Below, piece by piece: positions 36,108-45,448 of a stretch of DNA of 64,000 nucleotides; positions within the stretch are counted from its first letter, which is position 1, and the number at the start of each line of letters is the position of its first letter. Source of the stretch: Asticcacaulis sp. AC466. GTDB taxonomy: Bacteria > Pseudomonadota > Alphaproteobacteria > Caulobacterales > Caulobacteraceae. The notes under the pieces were generated by a model. It ran no database searches, was not told where the DNA came from, and saw only the letters and a list, made by a program, of their open reading frames with translations. Where the stretch lies: NCBI RefSeq assembly GCF_000495815.1, contig NZ_AWGE01000017.1, positions 104,083 through 168,082 on the forward strand, in the 5' to 3' direction. The position numbers and the translations under genes were made by a program.

Positions 36108-37948
36108 GCCGTCAATGCACCATCTGCGACGGGCACCTCAGGTACGGGTGTGCCGAACTGCTGCGCGGCCAAAGTGGCATAAAGACCGCCCTGCGCCAGC
36201 AATTGATCGTGCGTCCCCCGTTCAACGATTTCCCCTTGGTCCAGGACCAGAATTTGATCGGCATGACGAATTGTCGACAAGCGGTGCGCGATAAGGAAGG
36301 TCGTGCGTCCCGCCATGAGGCGTTCCAGGGCTTCCTGCACCTTCAGTTCGGATTGGGTGTCCAGCGCCGAAGTCGCTTCGTCGAGCAGCAGAAGCGGCGC
36401 GTTCTTCAAGAAGGCCCGGGCGATGGCGATGCGTTGCTTCTGGCCGCCCGACAGTCGCGATCCGGCTTCTCCGACACGGGTGTCGTAGCCTTTGGGCAGG
36501 GTGCGGATGAACTCATCGGCGGCGGCGTCTCGGGCAGCCTGTTCGATGTCGGCGTCGCTGGCCCCGGCGTTGCCGTAGGCGATATTGGCGCGGATGGTAT
36601 CGTCAAACAGGAACGGGTCCTGGGTCACCAGCGCGATTCGGCTGCGCAGGGCCGGGATCGACAGATTGCGGTACGGTTGATTGTCGAAGCGGATGTCGCC
36701 GGATGTCAGGTCATAAAAGCGTGGAATCAAATTAAGCAATGTTGATTTTCCCGACCCGGACGGGCCGACCAGCGCGATGCTCTGCCCTGCGGTAGCGGTG
36801 AAGCTGACATTGCGCAGAACCGGCGCGTCCCCGTAGGAAAAGCCGGCGCGGTCAAAGGTAATGGACTTGAAGTCGCGCGATAGCGGCTTTGCGTCGATCG
36901 TTTCGGTAATTTCGGGCTCGATGTCCAGCGCAGTGAACAGGCGGCGTGCCGCCGTTATCCCCTGGGTAAAGGTGCCTTGCAATCCGGCCAGTTGACGAAG
37001 GGATTGGCTGGCTGTGCCCAGCGCAGCAATGTAGGCGAACATGTCGCCTATGGTGATATGGCCCGATTGCGCCCGCCAGCCGGCGAAGGCCAGGATGCCA
37101 GCCAGCAAGACCGCGGTCAGGACTTCCGTGGCCGGTGCCGCCATCGAGCGCGCATTGGCGGCCTTGATCAGGAAGGTTTGGCGGCGATTGATGACTTCGC
37201 CCACGCGCGCTTCTTCCTGCGCTTCCTGGTTGGCGATTTTGATGATCTTGACGCCATCGAGACTTTCCATCACGGCAGTGGAGAGGTTCGAGGTTTCACC
37301 CATGGCGCCTTCGGCCGCACGTTGTGTCGCCTTCAGATATTTGCCCATGACGGCCGCGATCAGGGGGGCAATCAGCAGAACCAGCAGCGTCATCGACCAA
37401 TCGGTCCAGATCATGAAGGCGAGATTTCCCAGCACGAGTAGCAGCGCCTGAACATATTGTACCAGCCCCGTCGATGCCGCATCACGAACCTGATCCGCAT
37501 CGTAAAGAACAGACGATAAGTACTGACCAGAGTGGGCTTTTTGCAGATGTCCGAGATCGGCGCGTACCAGACGCGAGAACAGTTGCTCCTGGATACGGCC
37601 GACCAGTTGGTTACCGATGCGGTTCAATGACGTGGTCAGCCCGCGCTGGCCGGCAAAGCGCAACAGCCCAAGCAGGATAATAACGGCCGGCACCGACAGA
37701 AGTGGCGCAGCCTTAAGCCATTCCGGAAGACGGGGCGTGACCTTGTCGGCAGGACTGTTGATGTGGAACAGAAGGTTTATTGCCGGGTTAAGCCACCCGA
37801 CCAGAAGCGTAGTCGTCACGGCGACCAGGACGGCGCAGGCCAGGGCGACGCCTAACAAACGCTTTTGCGGCGCCAGATATTGCACCCACACGCGGCCTAT
37901 AAGCACTTTCGTGCTCATCTCGGCAGGGGCGGGGGCGGGTGAGGTCAT
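36104..37948 (-). CDS. msbA: ABC transporter, MsbA-type lipid A flippase
   Basis: 614 residues: six transmembrane helices in the N-terminal half and one ABC ATPase. Motifs are Walker A LVGPSGSGKSTLL, Q-loop VTQDPFLFDD, signature RLSGGQKQRIAIA, Walker B LLLLDEATSALD, and the H-loop FLIAHRLSTIRHAD. MsbA flips lipid A-core across the inner membrane. ATG 37948 is used; an alternative Met at residue 11 is possible. It is the first gene of the msbA-DUF374-waaA-lpxK operon, which strongly supports the LPS role. Confidence 0.94.
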   Translation of the reverse strand: MTSPAPAPAEMSTKVLIGRVWVQYLAPQKRLLGVALACAVLVAVTTTLLVGWLNPAINLLFHINSPADKVTPRLPEWLKAAPLLSVPAVIILLGLLRFAGQRGLTTSLNRIGNQLVGRIQEQLFSRLVRADLGHLQKAHSGQYLSSVLYDADQVRDAASTGLVQYVQALLLVLGNLAFMIWTDWSMTLLVLLIAPLIAAVMGKYLKATQRAAEGAMGETSNLSTAVMESLDGVKIIKIANQEAQEEARVGEVINRRQTFLIKAANARSMAAPATEVLTAVLLAGILAFAGWRAQSGHITIGDMFAYIAALGTASQSLRQLAGLQGTFTQGITAARRLFTALDIEPEITETIDAKPLSRDFKSITFDRAGFSYGDAPVLRNVSFTATAGQSIALVGPSGSGKSTLLNLIPRFYDLTSGDIRFDNQPYRNLSIPALRSRIALVTQDPFLFDDTIRANIAYGNAGASDADIEQAARDAAADEFIRTLPKGYDTRVGEAGSRLSGGQKQRIAIARAFLKNAPLLLLDEATSALDTQSELKVQEALERLMAGRTTFLIAHRLSTIRHADQILVLDQGEIVERGTHDQLLAQGGLYATLAAQQFGTPVPEVPVADGALTA

Positions 37949-38065
37949 TGTGTGGCGGTCTGGAAAAAGCTTTGTGAGCGTTTATATAGGGTTATGCGAC
38001 AATTCTGTAAGTCTGTCGCGCATTTATGTGTTAATGGCGAGGCGATTCCGCGTCAGAGGTTCAAA

Positions 38066-38755
38066 TTGAAACTGCTCCCGAAAAAAGAACACAAGAAGCC
38101 GTTTCCAACGGATACCGCGTGGGGGCTATTTACCACCTACCTGCATTACCTGTGGGCTGACCATGCCTATCTGCGTCTCGGCTTCACCAATGCGCACTGG
38201 ATCGGCCCGGACATGGTGCGGACGAATCAGCCGTGGCCGTTTCAATTGGCGTGGTGGAAGAAACAGGGCGTCAAGACGGTCATCAACCTGCGCGGTGGCA
38301 AGGGGTCGTTCTATTATCTTGAAAAGCACGCCTGTGAAAAGCTGGGGCTCACCCTTGAGGATTTCGGATTGACCTCACGCAGCCTGCCGACGGCGCAGGA
38401 ACTCCTGGCGGCGAAGACCCTGTTCGAGCGTATCCAATATCCGGCCCTGCTCCATTGCAAGTCCGGCGCTGATCGTGCGGGCATGATGAGCGTGCTGTAT
38501 CGGCATTTTCACCTCGGCGACCCGATTCGCGAAGCGGCCAAGGAATTGGGCCTGCGCACCCTTCACATGAAAGCCGGTCACACCGGTGTCCTCGATTACC
38601 TTTTCGAAGTTTATCTGCGTGACATCGAACCCAAAGGCATAAGCTTCTGGGACTGGACGCAAGGGCCGGACTATGACCCCGACCGTATAAAATCCGATTT
38701 CAAGGCGAGCTGGTGGGGCACGCTTTTGACAGACAAGCTGTTGAGACGGGAATAA
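38066..38755 (+). CDS. Dual-specificity/tyrosine-type protein phosphatase-like protein
   Basis: 229 residues from TTG 38066 (AGAGG in front), giving MKLLPKKEHKK; the frame is open upstream to GTG 37952 and ATG 37994, but that part looks non-coding. The core is a cysteine phosphatase: KTVINLRGGKGSFYYLE is followed by the CX5R loop HCKSGADRAGM, a typical HCxxGxxR signature. Such proteins dephosphorylate phospho-Tyr/Ser/Thr or phosphoinositide-like substrates. The gene is divergent from msbA, 117 bp away, and might act on an envelope substrate, but that is a guess. It ends at a bidirectional terminator. Confidence 0.85.
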   Translation: MKLLPKKEHKKPFPTDTAWGLFTTYLHYLWADHAYLRLGFTNAHWIGPDMVRTNQPWPFQLAWWKKQGVKTVINLRGGKGSFYYLEKHACEKLGLTLEDFGLTSRSLPTAQELLAAKTLFERIQYPALLHCKSGADRAGMMSVLYRHFHLGDPIREAAKELGLRTLHMKAGHTGVLDYLFEVYLRDIEPKGISFWDWTQGPDYDPDRIKSDFKASWWGTLLTDKLLRRE

Positions 38756-38758
38756 AAA

Positions 38759-38782
38759 AGCCGGCGGTAACGCCGGCTTTTG
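38759..38782. terminator. Bidirectional terminator between the phosphatase and DUF4170 genes
   Basis: AGCCGGCG (38759-38766), loop GTAA, CGCCGGCT (38771-38778), then TTTTG. The other strand has an A/T-rich flank that also gives a T run (six Ts), so it can end both convergent genes. Confidence 0.9.
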
Positions 38783-38784
38783 TC

Positions 38785-39015
38785 TTATTCGCCTGCCGTC
38801 GACGGATCGATCAGCTTGTGCGCATGAATGACGAAGTAACGCATCAACGCATTGTCCACCGTCGATTGCGCCTTGGCGCGCCAGGCCAGTACGGCCTCGG
38901 CATTATTGGCGTAGGCCCCAACGAATTCGATCTTTTTCAGATCCTTGAACGTGGTGCCGGTCAGGTCGGTCAGTTCGCCGCCGATGACGATATGAAGAAG
39001 TTGTTTGTCGCTCAT
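38785..39015 (-). CDS. DUF4170 family protein
   Basis: A 76-residue protein with the family core LHIVIGGELTDLTGTTFKDL and VGAYANNAEAVLAWRAKAQSTVDNA, followed by AMRYFVIHAHKLIDP-like sequence. DUF4170 proteins are small, alphaproteobacterial and uncharacterised, and often sit beside LPS or inositol-phosphatase genes. It lies 12 bp after the IMPase gene on the same strand and is probably co-transcribed with pmbA-IMPase. Confidence 0.88.
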   Translation of the reverse strand: MSDKQLLHIVIGGELTDLTGTTFKDLKKIEFVGAYANNAEAVLAWRAKAQSTVDNALMRYFVIHAHKLIDPSTAGE

Positions 39016-39027
39016 GTCTTTTTACTC

Positions 39028-39822
39028 TTAGAGGGTGGCCAGATGGGCGCAACGCTCGATGATCTGGTCGAACAAGGGCGCGCCGGCGCATATCAGGCTG
39101 GGCTTGAGGCTGTCTATAGCATTGAATCCGTAAGGATTGCCTAAATGGTCCGAAACGACGGCGCCGGCCTCCTGGGCGATCAGGGTGGCGGCGGCCACGT
39201 CCCAGTCGCGTTTCGGGGTCAGGGCCAAGGTAAAATCGGCCTTGCCGGCAGCGACGCGGACCATACGGTAGGCGACCGATGGGCGGGAATGGACGCTAAG
39301 CCGCGGCCAGGGCCGGGGCCAGATGTCTTTTCCGAACAAACGGGAGTCGCCCAGAACCTCGGCGTCTTCCAGTTCCGCGCGTTGGCTGGCATGAATTATC
39401 TCGCCATTCAGCCACGCGCCTTCGCCAAAGGCGGCCGAGTACATTTCGTGCGAATCGGGTGCGTAGACCACGGCGGCGACGGGTTGATTCGCCTCGATCA
39501 CGGCCAGGGCTATCGTCCAGTAGGGGCTGCCTTTGGACAGGCCCATCGTGCCGTCGATCGGGTCGAGTACAAAGGTGCGCAGAGATGTCAGGCGCTCGAC
39601 ATTGTCGGCTTCTTCTTCGCTCTGCCAGCCGTAATCGGGGCGGGCGGCCAGAAGCGCTTCCTTCAGCCAGCGATTGACCTCAGTGTCGGCATTGGTGACG
39701 ATGGAGCCGTCGGACTTGTAGCGTGTGATCAGCCCGTTTGCTTTCAGGTGCTGAGCCAGGGCGCCGGCGCGGCGAACCTTGTCGACGATTAGTTCGAGAT
39801 CGGTCGCCTGCTCATCGCGCAT
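39028..39822 (-). CDS. Inositol monophosphatase family protein (CysQ-like)
   Basis: 264 residues from ATG 39822, whose A is shared with the TldE stop (TGATG). Li-sensitive phosphatase motifs are present: DGSIVTNADTEVN, SEEEADN with the metal Glu, LDPIDGTMGLSKGSPYW, and the C-terminal KRDWDVAAATLIAQEAGAVVSD. Substrates in the family include inositol-1-phosphate and 3'-phosphoadenosine 5'-phosphate; a CysQ-like PAP phosphatase is plausible, but the specificity cannot be decided. It is coupled to pmbA/tldE upstream and DUF4170 downstream. Confidence 0.9.
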   Translation of the reverse strand: MRDEQATDLELIVDKVRRAGALAQHLKANGLITRYKSDGSIVTNADTEVNRWLKEALLAARPDYGWQSEEEADNVERLTSLRTFVLDPIDGTMGLSKGSPYWTIALAVIEANQPVAAVVYAPDSHEMYSAAFGEGAWLNGEIIHASQRAELEDAEVLGDSRLFGKDIWPRPWPRLSVHSRPSVAYRMVRVAAGKADFTLALTPKRDWDVAAATLIAQEAGAVVSDHLGNPYGFNAIDSLKPSLICAGAPLFDQIIERCAHLATL

Positions 39823-41201
39823 CACTTACCCCCGACGCTCAGGGCTTCGATGAGGACGCTCGGCGCATCGACCGTGCCGCGGATTTCGAGATCGTTGGCG
39901 GGCACAAGACGTCGGAACATGTCGATCAGGTTACCGGCAACGGTAATTTCATTGACCGGGTAGGCGATGACGCCGTTTTCAAACCAGAAGCCCGATGCGC
40001 CGGCCGACCAGTCCCCGGTATCGGAGTTCAGGCTAGGGCCAAACATCGAGGTAACAATGACGCCGGCGCCAGCGTCGCGCATCAGGCTGTCGATCGATTG
40101 TGTACCGGCGCCGAGGGTGACGTTGTGGGTCGAAACGCCGGGCGCGCTGGCCAACCCGCGCGAGGCGTGGCCTGTCGACGGCATACCAAGCTGCTTCCCG
40201 GCCGCCGTGTTGAGCAGCCATCCAGTCAGCACGCCGTTTTCAATGAGCGCGCGGCGGGTGACCGCCACACCTTCGTCATCGAACAGGCAGGAGCCGAGAC
40301 CACGCACCCGCAACGGATCATCGACAATCTGCACCGCGCTGTCGAATAACTGGTGGCCCAACTTGTCCTTCAGGAAGCTGGAGCCGCGCGCGATGGCCGA
40401 TCCGGAGATAGCGCCCAGAAACTGGCTGATCAGCGATTTGCTGATGCGATTGTCGAAAATGACTGTAGTTTTCTGGCTGGCGAGCTTGCGGGCGCCAAGC
40501 GCCGCCAAGGCGCGTTCGGCGGCAATGCGTCCCGTCTCTGCGACATCCGGCAAATCGGCGGCGTGGCGGACAGAACGGCCTTCACCGTCACGTTCCATAT
40601 TGCCAGCGGGATCGGTGGCAATGAAACGTCCGGACTGGAAAAACAGGCTGGTCGTGTGGCCGCCGCTGAAGCCATCCGAGGTCAGCATGGACCACATATT
40701 CTGGACATAACCGGCGCTGGCCGCGTCGCTTTGGAGCGCCTCGCTTCCGGCTGCCAATCCGCCAGCCTCGATATCCAGGGCGCGCTGTTGCAGGCTTTCT
40801 GCGCTTAGATAGGTATCGTCATAGAGGTCGAGCGGTGTTTCCGGCCCTTTGAAGAGCAAGGTGGGGTCCGCCAGGCTTGCATAGGGATCGTCAGGGGCCA
40901 GACCCGCCATGACGACAGCGCGTTCGACCAGGCGATCCAAGGTGGGTTTGGAAAATTCCGAGACCGATACCACCGCCTGTTTGCGGCCGACGAAGACGCG
41001 CAGACCGAGATCGGACGTTTCGTCGCGTTCCACGGTTTCGACTTCGCCCTTGCGCACGCCCACCGACAGAGAACGACTTTCTGCGAAAACGGCTTCGGCC
41101 GCATCGGCGCCCGCCTTTCGCGCAGCGGATAAAAGGTCTTCCAGGCGCTGCATCTGGGCGTCGCGCTGGGCGGTGTCGGTTTCGTTTCGCGTTTGCAACA
41201 T
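39822..41201 (-). CDS. pmbA: TldD/PmbA-family metalloprotease subunit TldE
   Basis: 459 residues from ATG 41201; the frame continues to 41273 but the added part is unconserved. PmbA-type motifs include AESRSLSVGVRKGEVETVERDE, VIFDNRISKSLISQFLGAISG, and GVSTHNVTLGAGTQS. The HExxxH zinc motif of TldD is absent, as expected for the TldE/PmbA subunit, which needs TldD for activity. The pair matures modified peptides and processes antitoxin CcdA in E. coli. tldD is not in the window. Confidence 0.92.
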   Translation of the reverse strand: MLQTRNETDTAQRDAQMQRLEDLLSAARKAGADAAEAVFAESRSLSVGVRKGEVETVERDETSDLGLRVFVGRKQAVVSVSEFSKPTLDRLVERAVVMAGLAPDDPYASLADPTLLFKGPETPLDLYDDTYLSAESLQQRALDIEAGGLAAGSEALQSDAASAGYVQNMWSMLTSDGFSGGHTTSLFFQSGRFIATDPAGNMERDGEGRSVRHAADLPDVAETGRIAAERALAALGARKLASQKTTVIFDNRISKSLISQFLGAISGSAIARGSSFLKDKLGHQLFDSAVQIVDDPLRVRGLGSCLFDDEGVAVTRRALIENGVLTGWLLNTAAGKQLGMPSTGHASRGLASAPGVSTHNVTLGAGTQSIDSLMRDAGAGVIVTSMFGPSLNSDTGDWSAGASGFWFENGVIAYPVNEITVAGNLIDMFRRLVPANDLEIRGTVDAPSVLIEALSVGGK

Positions 41202-41393
41202 GAAAAATCTATAGGCTCGCGCCTTGTCGCAGGCAAGTCTCGTTTGTGACAATTCCATCTCGGCATGGCGCAAGGGCGGCTGATTTATTGCGGCTGCGTT
41301 AGGGTGGGTTAGCGGTTTTTTTAGGTGTCCATACTAGGGTGAGCGGTAAAAGGGGGCCGTGCCGGCCGCTCTGAAAGCGAGAAACTGCCCGGG

Positions 41394-43349
41394 ATGCCGT
41401 CTGCCATCACTTTTCTATCTCGACTTCTGACGCCTAAACGCTGGCTACATGACAAATATATCTCGCGAGCTGAGGCGATCGGCCTTAGCCAGGCCGAGGA
41501 AGTCGCGGCGATGAAGCCGATCGTTTCGAGCTTTTGCCTGATCATCGGCATTTATTATTGCGTCGTCACCGCGAACCGTTTCCTGTCTGAGACAGGCATG
41601 GCCTTGTGGATGATGTTCACTCTTTCGGCGGCAACCGCCGTAATCAGCTTCTATTTTCACTTCATCTACCTGAAGCGGGCACAAAAGGTCTATCAACTCA
41701 ATGTGGCCAGCCTGACGGTCAATCTGTTTCTGTTTACAAATCCGGTAACTTTCCAGGCATTGCACTATGATCCGAAACGTCTGGTATATTTCATATTCCT
41801 GACCTTGATGTTCGCGATGACGGGCATTTCGCTACGCGTTATCGTTCCCAGCATCGTGGTGACGCTTGTGACGGTGGCGGCTATGGCGTTGGCGCATCAG
41901 GGATATGTATCGTTCGAAAATAGCGCCATGATTGCCGTCATGATTCCGACAGCGGTTATCCTCGCCATGGTCGTGCGTCAGACCTTATTCAGGGCAGTGG
42001 AATCGCGTGTCCGGGCAGAAAATCTTCGTGCCGAGGCCCAGTCCATGGCGGACAGCGATGTCCTGACCGGCCTGCCCAACCGGCGTAACTTTTTCCGCGT
42101 GATTGAGGCGGCTCTGAAAAGGGTATCCGATGGCGAGACCTCGTTTCATCTGGCGCTTATTGACCTCGACGGCTTCAAACCGATAAACGATATCTACGGC
42201 CACAGCGTCGGCGACCTGTTGCTGATCGAAGTTGGCAGCCGGCTGCGCCAGGTTTGCGGACAACGGGCCTTCGTCGCGCGCATGGGGGGCGATGAATTCG
42301 CCATTATCCTAGCCGGAGACGTGGACAAGGCGGCGCTGGATTCGTTTGGCCGCCAGGTATGCGATGCCCTACGCGACACCTATTTCCTGGGTGGTGTTAC
42401 AGCCAATATTTCCGGTAGTGTTGGCGTTGTCCGTTGCGATTCTGCCCAACTGACTGCTTCGCAATTGCTGGAACGCGCCGACTATGCCCTTTATTTCGCC
42501 AAGCAAAACCTGCGCGGCGCACCGGTGGTCTTTACCGAAAAGCATGAAGCCGAGATGCGTGATTTCAGCCAGGTTGATCAGGCCTTGCGGTCCAGTGATC
42601 TCGCAGCCGAATTGTCGATCATGTTCCAGCCGCAGGTCGATGTGGTCGAAAACCGAACCATCAGCTTTGAAGCCCTGGCGCGCTGGAATTCGGCCAAGCT
42701 GGGCAGCGTTCGCCCGGATATCTTCATCAAGGCGGCCGAGCGCTCTGGACTGATTACCGAAATCACGCTTCTGCTTTTGGAAAAATCGCTGAGCGAGGTG
42801 CGCGGATGGCCCGAAAGCACCCGTGTATCTTTTAATCTGTCGGCGCGGGACCTCCGCTCCGGGATCTCCATCGCCAATATCTGCAATACCGTGCGCAAGT
42901 CCGGCATCGACCCGCATCGCATCGAATTTGAGATCACCGAAACCGCCATGCTGACCGATTTCGAGCAGGCCTGCGAGGCGTTGGCGCGGCTCAAGGCTAT
43001 GGGCTGCCGGATCGCCGTGGACGATTTCGGCTCGGGCTATTCGTCCTTCAGCTATATCCACCGCCTGCCGATAGACAAGATCAAGATTGATCGCAGCTTC
43101 GTCGTCCAGCTTTTGAAGCATGGTTCGGCATTGAAAATCATCAAAACAATCATCGATTTGTGCCGAAATCTCAATCTCGACTGCGTTATTGAAGGCGTCG
43201 AAACCCAGGCGGAAATGAGCAAGCTGGCCCAGGTACGGGCGCGCTACATACAGGGGTACCTGTTCAGCAAACCTTTGCCTGCCGAACAGGTTATTTCTTA
43301 TCTGGCGACCGAAACCGCGCGCATCGAGTCGGCACTGAAAGCGGGCTGA
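41394..43349 (+). CDS. Membrane GGDEF-EAL protein (c-di-GMP turnover)
   Basis: 651 residues. The N-terminal 200 residues hold about six hydrophobic helices. The GGDEF domain has the intact motif at 298-302, but the four-residue site upstream (QRAFVARM) is not RxxD, so the inhibitory I-site seems absent. The EAL domain keeps EAL at 426-428, DDFGSGYSS at about 543 and a C-terminal GVET-like EGVETQAEM, which suggests an active phosphodiesterase. Both c-di-GMP synthesis and breakdown are possible. It converges on the PL11 lyase gene with three bases between stops. Confidence 0.93.
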   Translation: MPSAITFLSRLLTPKRWLHDKYISRAEAIGLSQAEEVAAMKPIVSSFCLIIGIYYCVVTANRFLSETGMALWMMFTLSAATAVISFYFHFIYLKRAQKVYQLNVASLTVNLFLFTNPVTFQALHYDPKRLVYFIFLTLMFAMTGISLRVIVPSIVVTLVTVAAMALAHQGYVSFENSAMIAVMIPTAVILAMVVRQTLFRAVESRVRAENLRAEAQSMADSDVLTGLPNRRNFFRVIEAALKRVSDGETSFHLALIDLDGFKPINDIYGHSVGDLLLIEVGSRLRQVCGQRAFVARMGGDEFAIILAGDVDKAALDSFGRQVCDALRDTYFLGGVTANISGSVGVVRCDSAQLTASQLLERADYALYFAKQNLRGAPVVFTEKHEAEMRDFSQVDQALRSSDLAAELSIMFQPQVDVVENRTISFEALARWNSAKLGSVRPDIFIKAAERSGLITEITLLLLEKSLSEVRGWPESTRVSFNLSARDLRSGISIANICNTVRKSGIDPHRIEFEITETAMLTDFEQACEALARLKAMGCRIAVDDFGSGYSSFSYIHRLPIDKIKIDRSFVVQLLKHGSALKIIKTIIDLCRNLNLDCVIEGVETQAEMSKLAQVRARYIQGYLFSKPLPAEQVISYLATETARIESALKAG

Positions 43350-43352
43350 CGG

Positions 43353-45314
43353 CTAGTTGCCGATGACGATATTCGGCTTTTTCGGTGTTTTCATGCCCTC
43401 GCCAAGGTAGAAGCCGGTATGGGGGGGCTGGTTGTAGGCTGTGTTCTGCCAGGTAATCGATGCGCGGTACTGAGGATCCTGCATCAAGGTAACGAAGCCG
43501 TATGTTGTCGGAATTGGCGTCGAATAGATGCGCAGTTCGCGATTGTCGGCACTGCGTAATATGACTTCCTCGCGCCAGTCACCCAGTATGTCCGCCGACA
43601 GGGTCGGCGTCGACTTGGTACCGTTGTTGGACATCATGCCTTCGGCCACCAGAAGCGGGCGGGTCTGTGACGTCGTCCAATCCCATTTGGAAATCATGTT
43701 GCCGTCAAGCAGTTCGCGCAGGAGGTCCCCATCCCACCAGATGGCGAAATTGGTCTGGCGCGGCGCACGCTCGGCAATAGCTTGCCCTTTGATGTTGAAC
43801 AGTTGCGGCGCATTGCTGCCCCATACCTCGTCGCCCGGATAGCGCGGGTCGATATCGGCGGACAGGCCCCGCCCTGTGTCTTTTTCAGCAGTTTTTTTCC
43901 AGATGACTTCACCGGTGCGGGCGTCGAGCAGGGCCGAACCGATATAGCCGTTGCGTTTCATATCTTCGTGGACGCCGAACTTTTCCAGACCCGGACGCGT
44001 GGGGTCAAGATCACCGACATGCATGGCATCGCCATGAAACAGCTTTGCCGTCCACAAGGGACGGCCGTCGTCGCCTAAGGCCATAGAGCCATAGATGATC
44101 TCATCCTTACCATCCTCATCGACATCGGCGATGCTGAGCTGATGGTTACCTTGGCCGCTATAGCCGTCTGGTATGCCGGGCGCCGTCGAATCGAAGGTCC
44201 AGCGCCGCGTCAGCTTACCGTCGCGGAAATCGTAGGCGGCCAGGGTCGTGCGGCCATAATAGCCCCGCGCCATGACCGCAGAGGGATGCACGCCGTCGAG
44301 CCACGCCGTGCCGGCCAGATAACGCTCGGACCGATTGCCGTAGCCGTCACCCCAAACCTCTTTCATACGGTCTAGCGTCGGATTGTCGCCTTCAGGAACG
44401 CGGCTGGGCCAGTAGGGGACTGTATCGATGACGGCGCCGGTCTGACCGTTGAAGACGCTGAGATATTCCGGCCCTTGCAGAATGCGCCCCTGCAATTGTG
44501 CCATCAGCTTGCCATCGGCGGTTTTGACCGAACCGGTGCGATCACCCTGTTCCAACTCGCCGCCGCTCGAGACCCAGTTGGCCTTGGCGTCGCCGATCAC
44601 CTTGCCTTGACCATCGATCGTCCCGTCGGCCGTCTTTACGATCATTTCCGCCTTGCCGTCGCCGTCATAGTCGGCGACCTGGAATTGCGAATAATGGGCG
44701 CCTGCGCGGATGTTCGGCCCCATATTGATCCGCCATAGCCGCTTGCCTTCCAGGGTATAGGCATCGAAATAGACCGGACCGGTATAGCCGCCTTGGCTGT
44801 TGTCGTGCGCGTTGGTCGGCTCCCACTTCAATATGATTTCATAACGACCGTCGCCATCGAGATCGCCAACAGTGGCGTCGTTAGCCGTGTAGGTATATGG
44901 CGCGCCGTCTGGGGTTACGCCTCCGGTGGGGATGTCGAGCGGGATGGACAGGTAGCCGTTGGCCCACACCTTTGCCGTAGGCGAAGGCTCGCCTTCCTTG
45001 CCCTTGACGACGGTCCTGACCGTATAGCCCGATGCGGCGTTACCTGTCCTGTCGAGATAGTTGCTAACAACGGTAATGGGCTTGGCATTCAGCTTCTTGC
45101 CGTCACGATAGAGATTGAAGGCCGTGCCATCGACATCGTCGGCGAGCATCCGCCAACTGACCAACACGCCGTCGGCGCCTTTGACGGCGACCGTGCCGCG
45201 GTCAAGCTTTTCCATATGGTGGGCCGGTGTTTTGGCCAGAGAGGCGCCGGTCAGAGACGCGCCAGCCAGCGGCAGCAGGGCGGCGGTAAGCAGAAGTGTA
45301 CGAATGCGCGACAT
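43353..45314 (-). CDS. Secreted rhamnogalacturonan lyase, PL11 family
   Basis: 653 residues with a signal peptide ending near SLAKT. ATG 45314 is preceded by GGAGGA. An N-terminal fibronectin-like strand region (GADGVLVSWRMLADD) leads to an eight-bladed propeller with several calcium-binding loops (DLDGDGRYEIILKWEP, DYDGDGKAEMIVKT, DVDEDGKDEIIYGS). These match YesW/YesX-type lyases that cleave rhamnogalacturonan I of pectin. The C-terminal TTYGFVTLMQDPQYR and GFYLGEGM are also typical. With the GH5 pair it suggests plant cell-wall use. It stands alone. Confidence 0.94.
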   Translation of the reverse strand: MSRIRTLLLTAALLPLAGASLTGASLAKTPAHHMEKLDRGTVAVKGADGVLVSWRMLADDVDGTAFNLYRDGKKLNAKPITVVSNYLDRTGNAASGYTVRTVVKGKEGEPSPTAKVWANGYLSIPLDIPTGGVTPDGAPYTYTANDATVGDLDGDGRYEIILKWEPTNAHDNSQGGYTGPVYFDAYTLEGKRLWRINMGPNIRAGAHYSQFQVADYDGDGKAEMIVKTADGTIDGQGKVIGDAKANWVSSGGELEQGDRTGSVKTADGKLMAQLQGRILQGPEYLSVFNGQTGAVIDTVPYWPSRVPEGDNPTLDRMKEVWGDGYGNRSERYLAGTAWLDGVHPSAVMARGYYGRTTLAAYDFRDGKLTRRWTFDSTAPGIPDGYSGQGNHQLSIADVDEDGKDEIIYGSMALGDDGRPLWTAKLFHGDAMHVGDLDPTRPGLEKFGVHEDMKRNGYIGSALLDARTGEVIWKKTAEKDTGRGLSADIDPRYPGDEVWGSNAPQLFNIKGQAIAERAPRQTNFAIWWDGDLLRELLDGNMISKWDWTTSQTRPLLVAEGMMSNNGTKSTPTLSADILGDWREEVILRSADNRELRIYSTPIPTTYGFVTLMQDPQYRASITWQNTAYNQPPHTGFYLGEGMKTPKKPNIVIGN

Positions 45315-45448
45315 GATATGTTTCCTCCGGTGTTCGCCATTTAACAGGCTGACGCGGAAAATCCGTCATTAAAAATCATATTCACGCAAAATAATTCGCA
45401 ATCGATCATTTCGCCGATTTGCCAAAGTCACATTGCGTTGCTAGCACT

